Source: Deltaproteobacteria bacterium
GTDB taxonomy: Bacteria > Desulfobacterota > Syntrophia > Syntrophales > UBA2210
Assembly: GCA_016935935.1 (NCBI GenBank)
Contig: JAFGPZ010000326.1
Location: 1 to 5,200, forward strand
Reading direction: 5' to 3'
Length of the DNA: 5,200 nucleotides
Each line of letters opens with the position of its first letter. Position 1 is the stretch's first letter. The translations under genes and the position numbers were made by a program. Of the stretch, positions 1 to 4,882 are shown in pieces. The notes beneath the pieces were generated by a model that was not told where the DNA came from, made no database searches, and worked only from the letters and a program-made list of their open reading frames with translations.

Positions 1-504
1 TACACCGGAGACCTCTCCAAGGGCATGCGGCGCAAGGTGGCCATCGCGCGGACGCTGCTGCACGATCCGGATATCCTCGTCCTGGACGAGCCGAATTCCG
101 GGCTCGACCCGCTGACCTCGTTCTTCATCATCGATTACCTCAAGAAGCTGAACGAGCAGGGCAAGACGGTCATCCTGAGCGCGCACAACCTGTTCCACGT
201 AGAGTACATCTGTAACCGCGTGGCGATCATGAAGAACGGGAACATCCATATCTGCGATACCATCGAAGCGATACGGGACAAGCTGGGCAAGCGCGAGTAC
301 GAGGTGGTCTTCAAGGCGGAGGAGGGGCTGGACTACGAAAAGTCCGGCGAGAACTACATATTTACCACCTCTGATGTGGGGAAGATTGCGGCGCTGCTGC
401 GGGACATCAACGAGAAGGACTGGGCCCTCATCGACCTTTCCGTGCGGCAGTCCGCCCTGGAGGACATGTACGTCAAGCTCATGGGCGAGGGAGTAGATGC
501 GTAG
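1..504 (+). CDS. ABC transporter ATP-binding protein, ABC-2/NatA type (5'-truncated by window edge)
   Basis: This is the C-terminal 167 residues of an ABC ATPase; the reading frame is open from base 1, so the P-loop half lies outside the window. Numbering from the first visible residue, it shows the ABC signature LSKGM (5-9, a common variant of LSGGQ), Walker B ILVLDEP (25-31), the D-loop SGLD (33-36) and the switch histidine in LSAHN (His62). After the nucleotide-binding fold comes a ~75-residue tail (IRDKLGKREYEVVF onward) of the kind seen in NatA and other ABC-2 exporter ATPases. In the family this subunit hydrolyses ATP at the inner face of the membrane to drive a separate permease; the substrate cannot be read from this piece. 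The gene is visibly more GC-rich than the rest of the window. It ends with an overlapping ATG at 497, where a permease partner would usually begin, but no permease follows. Confidence 0.93.
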   Translation, partial: YTGDLSKGMRRKVAIARTLLHDPDILVLDEPNSGLDPLTSFFIIDYLKKLNEQGKTVILSAHNLFHVEYICNRVAIMKNGNIHICDTIEAIRDKLGKREYEVVFKAEEGLDYEKSGENYIFTTSDVGKIAALLRDINEKDWALIDLSVRQSALEDMYVKLMGEGVDA

Positions 505-556
505 AAAAGTCAAAGGTCAAAAGTCAGAAGTCAAAGGTGCAAGTCAAAACGTATAA
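497..556 (+). pseudogene. Possible remnant start of the lost ABC permease gene
   Basis: An ATG at 497 overlaps the end of the ATPase gene, and a GAGGGAG stretch at 487-493 sits at ribosome-binding distance. The frame starts M-R-R-K, runs 19 codons almost entirely through the AAAAGTC heptamer repeat, and stops with TAA at 554-556. NatA-type ATPase genes are often followed by a permease gene with just such an overlap. My reading is that the start codon of the permease survives while its body was replaced by repeat and element DNA. The alternative is that the permease lies upstream, outside the window, and this ATG is chance. Confidence 0.3.
505..545 (+). repeat. Heptamer tandem repeat, AAAAGTC-type, about 6 units
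   Basis: Immediately after the ATPase stop codon the sequence reads AAAAGTC, AAAGGTC, AAAAGTC, AGAAGTC, AAAGGTG, then a shortened CAAGTC: a 7-nt period with scattered substitutions. Similar AAAGTC-rich stretches occur between genes in several bacterial groups. It is unlikely to be coding. The motif AAAAGTC returns at 714-720, close to the recombinase gene. Confidence 0.8.
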
Positions 557-580
557 GTAAATACTATGCCGACTACTGAT

Positions 581-609
581 TGTCATCCCGGACTCGATCC
601 GGGATCCAG
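581..609. repeat. Palindromic interspersed-type repeat with 8-bp stem
   Basis: ATCCCGGA (585-592) pairs perfectly with TCCGGGAT (598-605) across a 5-nt CTCGA loop, flanked by TGTC and CCAG. This matches the general form of the GTCAT-CCCGG...-GGATCCAG intergenic repeats found in many copies in diverse bacterial genomes. There is no T-run after the stem, so it does not look like a standard intrinsic terminator for the ATPase gene, although it could stop or stabilise transcripts. Confidence 0.7.
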
Positions 610-699
610 CAGCGAGGTTACCCAGATTTACGACTAACAACACCCGTTGTGTTTTAGGAATAAATCTCCCCTTGCCCCTCTTAACACCTCACAACATAG

Positions 700-737
700 G
701 TCAACACAAGCCTAAAAGTCAACAAAAAGCCAAAGTC
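700..737 (+). repeat. Imperfect 18-nt tandem repeat upstream of the recombinase gene
   Basis: Two adjacent units, GTCAACACAAGCCTAAAA (700-717) and GTCAACAAAAAGCCAAAG (718-735), share the start GTCAACA and an AAGCC core shifted by one base; a third GTC follows at 735-737. The array includes AAAAGTC (714-720), the same heptamer as at 505-545. Its place about 60 bp before the integrase start is where recombinase-binding or attachment-site repeats are often found, but no such role is shown. Stop codons at 697 and 742 bound this frame, so it is not a gene. Confidence 0.5.
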
Positions 738-781
738 TACATAGAACCTAATCGTTATTTCACCATCGTGACGCATCTCCC

Positions 782-790
782 AAAGGAGGT
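782..790 (+). promoter_or_regulatory. Ribosome binding site deciding the GTG start of the recombinase
   Basis: AAAGGAGGT lies 5 nt before the GTG at 796, and an in-frame stop (769-771) lies just upstream. Together they fix the start at 796 and show that the short length of the recombinase is not an annotation artefact. Confidence 0.85.
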
Positions 791-795
791 GTGTC

Positions 796-1380
796 GTGCC
801 TAGCATCCGCAGCAGTAAAGAAGACGCTCTCACAGAAGTCGAAGTCAGTATCCTGTTATCTGGCTGCATCGATACTCTGGACAATCTTGTGGTCCGGCTA
901 CCACTATTCGCAGGCCTTCGTATTGGTGAAGTCGCACATCTCAAACCATCATGGCTCGATTGGGAAAAGGGTGTCATCATCATCCCGTCTCGGCAACAAT
1001 GCGGCTGCTTTGAGTGCCGGACAAGTCGTAATAGTATCTGGTCTCCGAAGACACGAGCCGGTAAACGCTCGTTAATCATCACTCCAGAACTGGAACTATA
1101 TCTCACTCAACTACCAGCCGATGGTATCAACCGTACCCGCCGGGCCCTCCAACAAAGGTTTGAGAGAATCCGTCACAGGTCTGGATTGTCGAAAGTGTGC
1201 TATCCACACGCCTGCCGCGCTACGTTCGCAACACGATTAGCTGAACAAGGAATCTCAGCCGTCAGTCTTTGCTATCTCATGGGCTGGGAATCATTGGATA
1301 CCGCTGAGCATTACGTACAGAGTTCCATGAAGCTGGCTCACCAAGAATTTAATGCCCTGACACAGGTGGATGAAGGGTGA
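796..1380 (+). CDS. Tyrosine recombinase / integrase, catalytic domain only
   Basis: A 194-residue protein covering just the catalytic domain of the tyrosine recombinase family, which cuts and rejoins DNA at attachment sites through a 3'-phosphotyrosine link. The full set of active-site residues is present: Arg42 in GLRIGEV, Lys85 in WSPKTRAGKR, His138 and Arg141 in PHACRATFATRL, Trp164 in LMGWESLDTA (this position is His or Trp in the family), and the nucleophile Tyr173 in EHYV. The N-terminal SAM-like core-binding domain and any arm-binding domain of the usual 300-400 residue integrases are missing, and a stop codon upstream rules out an in-frame extension. A CxCxxC cluster (Cys69, Cys71, Cys74) precedes the catalytic Lys. 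I recall similar short, cysteine-bearing integrases from archaea and archaeal mobile elements, but this is memory, not a search. The gene starts with GTG behind a strong ribosome binding site and is probably the first gene of the element. Confidence 0.9.
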   Translation: MPSIRSSKEDALTEVEVSILLSGCIDTLDNLVVRLPLFAGLRIGEVAHLKPSWLDWEKGVIIIPSRQQCGCFECRTSRNSIWSPKTRAGKRSLIITPELELYLTQLPADGINRTRRALQQRFERIRHRSGLSKVCYPHACRATFATRLAEQGISAVSLCYLMGWESLDTAEHYVQSSMKLAHQEFNALTQVDEG

Positions 1381-1454
1381 CTTCACATATTGATGAAAAT
1401 GTGAAATTAAAGGTAATGGAAAATAAAAAGGAGGTGACGATGAATCAAACTTAG
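1377..1454 (+). CDS. Possible 25-aa leader ORF between recombinase and ATPase
   Basis: A GTG at 1377 overlaps the recombinase stop codon (GTGA) and opens a 25-codon frame ending at TAG 1452-1454. Inside it lie two ATGs, at 1416 (12 codons) and 1440 (4 codons, MNQT); the latter directly follows a perfect Shine-Dalgarno sequence. If the frame shifted by +1 at ACT-TAG, translation would continue as SLRKKNNEIGMTPEEKK and stop at 1504-1506, overlapping the ATPase start as ATGA. Nothing here matches a protein I know. It may be a regulatory leader peptide, a programmed frameshift, or a small gene broken by a one-base change. Confidence 0.3.
   Translation: MTSHIDENVKLKVMENKKEVTMNQT
1428..1437 (+). 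promoter_or_regulatory. Perfect 10-nt Shine-Dalgarno sequence before a 4-codon ORF
   Basis: AAGGAGGTGA is a full-length complement to the standard bacterial 16S rRNA 3' end and is correctly spaced from the ATG at 1440. Yet that ATG opens only MNQT before a TAG. The strongest ribosome binding site in the window therefore serves no visible full gene, which suggests a regulatory or degraded leader. Confidence 0.7.
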
Positions 1455-1502
1455 CCTGCGAAAGAAAAACAATGAAATCGGCATGACGCCAGAGGAGAAA
1501 AA

Positions 1503-2459
1503 ATGAAGAAAATAGATTTCATAGTAGAACAGGTAATACCCGAAAATATGCTCACCCTTCTCTTGGGTAGACCAGGGAGTTTCAAATCATGGGTTATGGT
1601 CGAAATCGCGGTACAATCCGCAACTGGCTATGAACTCTTCGGTCAGTTCTCTTGTCAGAAATGTTCTGTAATCTATATCGACGAGGACACCCCTCAGAAT
1701 CTCTACGAACAAAGGCTGGAATTCGTTGCACTCGGTCAGGTACCGTCCTGCATCGACCAACAACCGATGACCGGATTCCGACTAGTTGATGATACGCAGC
1801 GTAATGACCTCTGTAGTAAGATATCGACATGGCAATCACAGGGTAAAAAAGTACTCGTCCTGATTGACTGTCTTGCAAAGGTATCTGTTGGCCTGAATCT
1901 TGATAAGACTCAGGATGCATCAAAAGTGATGGCATACCTTGCCCAAATCCGCGATGCTGGCGCCACGGTTGTCGTAGCGCATCACGTTAGTATCCACCGC
2001 CAGGGCAGAGAGCCCATGAATAACACTCAGATTAAGGCCGGTACTGACTCTATCATCGAAGTCGAGGCTCTCCGGTTACAAAACCGCTCGATATTCAATG
2101 TGACGCCCGTGTCGAAACGTGTACTACTCACGGAACCGTTCTCCGTCGAAATCATTGGTGACAATGCAACGTGGGCGAATATGTCTGTACTAGACGACCT
2201 GCCAGTACTACCGACCGACGATGAACGACTCCTATTCCAATTGTTCCCTGATTATGCCCAACAATGGACCGTCAAGCAGATATCGGATTCAACGGGAAAA
2301 GACCTGCCAGATAATCGAATTCGAGATGCATTGTCACAGCTCGTAAAGCAACAATGCCTCGAGAAGGTAATAAATCCCCACGATCGGAGTCATGCGGCAT
2401 ATTATCGTCGGCACCCGGGATTCAACCAGTTAAAGACCATTTATCGACAGAACCTGTGA
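1503..2459 (+). CDS. RecA-fold AAA ATPase (AAA_25 / RepA-helicase-like)
   Basis: A 318-residue P-loop ATPase. Walker A is GRPGSFKS (22-29), followed by a conserved acidic strand end IYIDED (57-62), Walker B VLVLID (117-122), and a strand ending in VVVAHH (156-161) that matches the sensor position of RecA/DnaB-type proteins. This order is typical of the AAA_25 family, which includes the hexameric RepA helicases of plasmids and many mobile-element ATPases. The last ~80 residues (from about Asp238), with WTVKQISDSTGKDLPDNRIRDAL-like helices and a short strand pair, look like a winged-helix DNA-binding tail. A GAGGAG ribosome binding site (1492-1497) precedes the ATG by 5 nt. The gene follows the recombinase and leader on the same strand and is followed by an iteron-like array, so a role in replication or maintenance of the element is likely. 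Helicase activity is inferred; a KaiC-like or regulatory ATPase is possible. Confidence 0.85.
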   Translation: MKKIDFIVEQVIPENMLTLLLGRPGSFKSWVMVEIAVQSATGYELFGQFSCQKCSVIYIDEDTPQNLYEQRLEFVALGQVPSCIDQQPMTGFRLVDDTQRNDLCSKISTWQSQGKKVLVLIDCLAKVSVGLNLDKTQDASKVMAYLAQIRDAGATVVVAHHVSIHRQGREPMNNTQIKAGTDSIIEVEALRLQNRSIFNVTPVSKRVLLTEPFSVEIIGDNATWANMSVLDDLPVLPTDDERLLFQLFPDYAQQWTVKQISDSTGKDLPDNRIRDALSQLVKQQCLEKVINPHDRSHAAYYRRHPGFNQLKTIYRQNL

Positions 2460-2485
2460 CCATATATAAAAACACAATGAAAGTG

Positions 2486-2556
2486 AATAAAGCGAATTAA
2501 ATGAAATATTTGAAAAAGCCAATAAAGCGAATTAACCCAATAAAACGAATTTCACT
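2486..2556 (+). repeat. Iteron-like direct repeats, 17-18 nt period
   Basis: AATAAAGCGAATTAA occurs exactly at 2486-2500 and 2521-2535, and as AATAAAACGAATTTC at 2539-2553. The offsets of 35 and 18 nt fit a 17-18 nt period with one strongly degenerate unit at 2504-2520 that keeps the GAA in phase. The surrounding DNA is very AT-rich. Spacing close to two helical turns per unit, AT-richness, and position right after a RepA-like ATPase are the usual marks of iterons, that is, binding sites at a replication origin or its control region. They could equally be operator sites for the zinc-protein genes downstream. The region has no convincing gene. Confidence 0.6.
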
Positions 2557-2567
2557 TATTTCGTTTT
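2542..2567. repeat. 8-bp inverted repeat at the end of the iteron-like array
   Basis: AAAACGAA (2542-2549) is the inverse complement of TTCGTTTT (2560-2567), separated by 10 nt. The left arm is part of the last direct repeat, so the right arm is in effect a repeat core in inverted orientation. A T-run ends the right arm, but the stem is AT-rich, so I regard it as a binding-site pair rather than a solid terminator. Confidence 0.45.
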
Positions 2568-2586
2568 TCAATCATTTTTATACCAA

Positions 2587-2594
2587 GAGGAGGG
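2587..2594 (+). promoter_or_regulatory. Ribosome binding site of the 61-aa zinc protein
   Basis: GAGGAGGG lies 4 nt before the ATG at 2599, a strong if slightly close Shine-Dalgarno sequence. It supports this small ORF as a real gene. Confidence 0.75.
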
Positions 2595-2598
2595 CAAT

Positions 2599-2784
2599 AT
2601 GCCAAGGTTAATAGTATGGCACTGTGACAACTGTGACCGTGAGAGCAGGAGTGAATCAGCAGGATGGTTAGTGGTGAAGGAATTTAGGAACGACAAGCCG
2701 AGATTCTATTCGTTCTGTAATTGGCAGTGTCTTAGTACCTGGCTTTCGAATAAGCAGGCTTCGAGTGGAGCCAACCTGAAATGA
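2599..2784 (+). CDS. Small zinc-binding protein, 61 aa
   Basis: A 61-residue protein with two Cys pairs: CDNC (Cys9, Cys12) near the start and CNWQC (Cys40, Cys44) in the second half. This C-x2-C ... C-x3-C layout, with a Trp-rich hydrophobic core (Trp7, Trp23, Trp42, Trp48) and a helix-like stretch after the last pair (LSTWLSNKQ), fits a zinc-ribbon or treble-clef fold. Such tiny zinc proteins are common in phages and mobile elements, but their function is mostly unknown; nucleic-acid or protein binding is a guess. There is no signal peptide or membrane segment. It lies 24 bp before the next zinc protein gene and was probably transcribed with it, downstream of the iteron-like array. Confidence 0.75.
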   Translation: MPRLIVWHCDNCDRESRSESAGWLVVKEFRNDKPRFYSFCNWQCLSTWLSNKQASSGANLK

Positions 2785-2808
2785 AATAATTGAGGATACT
2801 CGTATAAT

Positions 2809-3198
2809 GTGAGACAGCCAGTCTCAAGTCCGAGTAAGTTCGCTGAGTGGATCAACTCAGCATTGCCTGGGATGCATCGTAAGGTTGATGCTGAAGATAT
2901 CCGGGATATGACTGAGTGTGGCCTGATTGGTAGGTATGGGCGATTTTACCGGACGGACCTGGAAGTTGTCAGAGGCATCCTCCAGTATGAGCAGCTACGG
3001 TACAATCGTCAACAGCGTGAGGAAATCCGAGGTTCTGGCGGGAAGATACATTGCCGGCGATGTGGCGTTGAATTACCCCCTCAACCAGATGGGAAGAAGG
3101 GTAGACCGAGGGAGTTCTGCACAGCTTGTCAAACTCATAGAGCCAGAGATAGATATAACAAATGGTATGTCGAACATCGTGCTAAAAACCCATCTTGA
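2809..3198 (+). CDS. Predicted DNA-binding protein with C-terminal zinc finger, 129 aa
   Basis: The N-terminal part (about 10-65) is predicted helical; the stretch VDAEDIRDMTECGLIGRYGR (26-45), continuing FYRTDLEVV, resembles helix-turn-helix regions where a helix pair leads into a short basic turn. The C-terminal part holds CRRC (82-85), a basic turn KKGRPREFC (96-104) and CTAC (104-107), followed by a basic helix (HRARDRYNKWY). The GRPR-x-F-C-x2-C pattern is typical of small zinc fingers in phage and mobile-element proteins. I infer a DNA-binding regulator of the element, perhaps one controlling excision, but no named family is recognised. The start is GTG at 2809, because a TGA at 2791-2793 closes the frame upstream and no ATG lies between. 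A GAGGA at 2792-2796 is a weak ribosome binding site at long spacing, so the exact start is less certain than the gene. Confidence 0.72.
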   Translation: MRQPVSSPSKFAEWINSALPGMHRKVDAEDIRDMTECGLIGRYGRFYRTDLEVVRGILQYEQLRYNRQQREEIRGSGGKIHCRRCGVELPPQPDGKKGRPREFCTACQTHRARDRYNKWYVEHRAKNPS

Positions 3199-3306
3199 TA
3201 GGTGGTGCATCAGACAGTTTTCACGTGTCAGGTAATGTCTTGGCTGCAACACATAAAAATTGGCGATCTCATATATATCAAAGCCCATCCACCTTCCCAA
3301 GGCTTA

Positions 3307-4428
3307 TCAATTAAGGCTGTAGGTATAGCGGTAAATAATCTTACATCTTTCAAATGCTGGTCTAACGCCCTCAGTGAGAATTATATTTCCTACGCCTTCA
3401 GAAGAAACAACTGTCGGCTCTAACGGTATATACATGTTTACGCTACAAGCCGGACTGTAAACCTCGGTATTAACCCAAATCTCGCCCACACTCATATCGT
3501 ACGCGACATCCATCACGCCAGTATTTGGTTCCTTGATTCTTAATAAGCCGACTTCCCCCATCCACAGCCATTCGGCAATCTTATTACCTAGGCCTTCTGC
3601 GCCCTTGGCTATTGACTTCCCTATCAACGATGATATCTCGATTCCGTGAAAGGTCTTGCCCCAATAATTAAGTGCATCCGCGAACGCGGTAGCCAAACCA
3701 TCCAGCACCATACGTTGTTGCGGCGTTTTTTCTCTAAGTATATCCACTGCGTTTGAAGACCCAGTTGACATCACTAGCTTACTAGCTTGAGACAATAAGG
3801 ACTTCTCCAGATCACTAGCAACTCTAGCTTCTTGTGTGATCACTTCGTTTATAGCTTTCTGTAATTCAAATAATTCGCTCCGACTCAGGTTTGCCTTCTC
3901 TATTGAGGCAATTAAAACGATTGGACTAGAAGATTTAAACGGGCTGACTTGAGGGCCAAGTGAAGGGTATGGCAGTCGAAATTTGTCCGGCAGGTAAATC
4001 AGGATATGGTAGTTTGATATTGTCGATGGCGTGGTAACAACTGCTGGTTTATAAACAAGCTCCTCTTCTTGCCCAGGTTGGATGACATTTCTGACGTCGT
4101 GTTGCCGTACGGTCTGAATGAGCAAGTTTTCGCTAGTTGTCCATTCTATCCCTATATCTAATCTAATCGGTTCATTACTGATATTTTTGTAATTAACATA
4201 GAGACACGGATCCTCTCCTATACCGAGTAGGTAATGGTCTAGCTCGATTAGCGTTTTTGCCTCGTTTGAGCAGAGTCCTTTGAACCTTTGAGATTCGGGA
4301 GAATTAGAAAAGTTAATCACGTTCTCTTGCTCTTGTGTGTTTTGTGTGTTGGAGCAGCCAAGCGGTGTTGCCGTGAGTATGGCTATTAAGCTACTCAACA
4401 AAAAGTAAATAATTTGCTTCTTAGGCAA
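3307..4428 (-). CDS. Predicted lipoprotein of unknown function, 373 aa
   Basis: The N-terminus is a lipoprotein signal: Lys3-Lys4, a hydrophobic core (IIYFLLSSLIAILTA) and the lipobox PLGC with the lipidated Cys at 25, followed by a polar Gln/Asn/Glu linker. Residues ~50-130 look like a beta-sandwich, with YVNYKNISNEPIRL recalling the DUF4352-like folds of extracytoplasmic proteins. Residues ~175-290 are mostly helical and contain a Gly/Ala-rich amphipathic stretch (SLIGKSIAKGAEGLGNKIAE). The C-terminal third is again strand-rich and ends on a strand. After lipid Cys25 the mature protein has only four cysteines (53, 75, 328, 362), suitable for disulfides outside the cytoplasm. The start is TTG (4426-4428): an in-frame stop lies two codons upstream, and the nearby ATG (4430-4432) opens only three codons. 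I do not recognise the family. It is probably anchored to the outer face of a membrane and co-transcribed with the upstream DUF4878-like lipoprotein. Confidence 0.82.
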   Translation of the reverse strand: MPKKQIIYFLLSSLIAILTATPLGCSNTQNTQEQENVINFSNSPESQRFKGLCSNEAKTLIELDHYLLGIGEDPCLYVNYKNISNEPIRLDIGIEWTTSENLLIQTVRQHDVRNVIQPGQEEELVYKPAVVTTPSTISNYHILIYLPDKFRLPYPSLGPQVSPFKSSSPIVLIASIEKANLSRSELFELQKAINEVITQEARVASDLEKSLLSQASKLVMSTGSSNAVDILREKTPQQRMVLDGLATAFADALNYWGKTFHGIEISSLIGKSIAKGAEGLGNKIAEWLWMGEVGLLRIKEPNTGVMDVAYDMSVGEIWVNTEVYSPACSVNMYIPLEPTVVSSEGVGNIILTEGVRPAFERCKIIYRYTYSLN

Positions 4429-4432
4429 CCAT

Positions 4433-4440
4433 CACCTCTC
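4433..4440 (-). promoter_or_regulatory. Ribosome binding site supporting the TTG start of the 373-aa lipoprotein
   Basis: On the minus strand GAGAGGTG lies about 4-6 nt before TTG 4428. With a typical signal peptide beginning right at that codon, it decides the non-ATG start. Confidence 0.65.
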
Positions 4441-4456
4441 ATTTTCCGCGGGTCAC

Positions 4457-4855
4457 TTAATTGATGGTAGATATTCTCCATCCTTTGTCTGTCTCTTCGA
4501 GACTGACAAATCGCCTGTTTTCAGGTTGCCATAAAAAAGAAGTCGAATATACGGCGGGGCTGACTGAGATAATAATCTCGAGACTCGCCACTTTTATACC
4601 GAAAGCTTTTTCCGTAGATTCGTTGACTATCTCCACTTTTTCAATGTTCCCCTCGAACTCTTTCGGGATTGCTGGAGCTATTAGAGAGGGAATTGTGTAG
4701 GATTTTGCCTTGTCAAAATCTCCGTCGTTTATGGCTTGATAGAAACTCTTTACTACGCCTGATGGAGAACCCCCATCTCCCCCACATCCAGAGAACCAGG
4801 TTATTCCCGCCAAAAGTATGACTGCTAGCAATACAAGTAAAAATTTCCTGAACAT
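4457..4855 (-). CDS. Small lipoprotein with DUF4878-like (NTF2-fold) domain, 132 aa
   Basis: The protein begins MFRKF, followed by a hydrophobic segment (LLVLLAVILLAGITW) and the lipobox FSGC, so Cys24 is the predicted lipidated residue, with a Gly-rich linker after it. From about residue 31 the pattern SPSGVVKSFYQAINDGDFDK and a C-terminal strand with DKGWRIST match the DUF4878 kind of NTF2-like domain: a small alpha+beta cone common in bacterial lipoproteins, molecular role unknown. The length is normal for such proteins. An ATG nine codons upstream (4882) would add a charged stretch before the signal peptide. I prefer 4855 because GAGGGG lies 6 nt before it and the signal peptide then starts normally. 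The gene ends 28 bp before the 373-aa lipoprotein on the same strand, so the two probably form an operon and may act together at the cell envelope. Confidence 0.82.
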   Translation of the reverse strand: MFRKFLLVLLAVILLAGITWFSGCGGDGGSPSGVVKSFYQAINDGDFDKAKSYTIPSLIAPAIPKEFEGNIEKVEIVNESTEKAFGIKVASLEIIISVSPAVYSTSFLWQPENRRFVSLEETDKGWRISTIN

Positions 4856-4861
4856 CTCATA

Positions 4862-4867
4862 CCCCTC
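4862..4867 (-). promoter_or_regulatory. Ribosome binding site deciding the start of the DUF4878-like lipoprotein
   Basis: On the minus strand GAGGGG, within AGAAGAGGGG, lies 6 nt before ATG 4855. It falls inside the extended frame that would start at 4882, and no comparable site precedes 4882, so the shorter protein is favoured. Confidence 0.65.
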
Positions 4868-4882
4868 TTCTCGTTTATTCAT

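Noticed and set aside
505..790. CRISPR array or riboswitch in the repeat-bearing intergenic region
   Set aside because: The repeats are 7 and 18 nt and contiguous, without regularly sized spacers, and no conserved riboswitch-like stems were seen.
681..1106. Minus-strand 141-codon open frame opposite the recombinase start
   Set aside because: It lies antisense to the well-supported recombinase with its intact active site, and its sequence has no recognisable domain.
1594..1935. Minus-strand 113-codon open frame inside the ATPase gene
   Set aside because: It is fully antisense to the Walker A/B-containing coding region and has no own ribosome binding site or motif.
2501..2608. A 35-codon frame running through the iteron-like repeats, giving a PIKRIN-PIKRIS repeat peptide
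   Set aside because: There is no ribosome binding site before the ATG, the composition only mirrors the 18-nt repeat, and it overlaps the start of the well-supported 61-aa gene.
3281..3305. Possible terminator AAGCC/GGCTT between the converging genes
   Set aside because: Only 5 bp of stem with a 15-nt loop and no T-run in either direction, so it is too weak to call.
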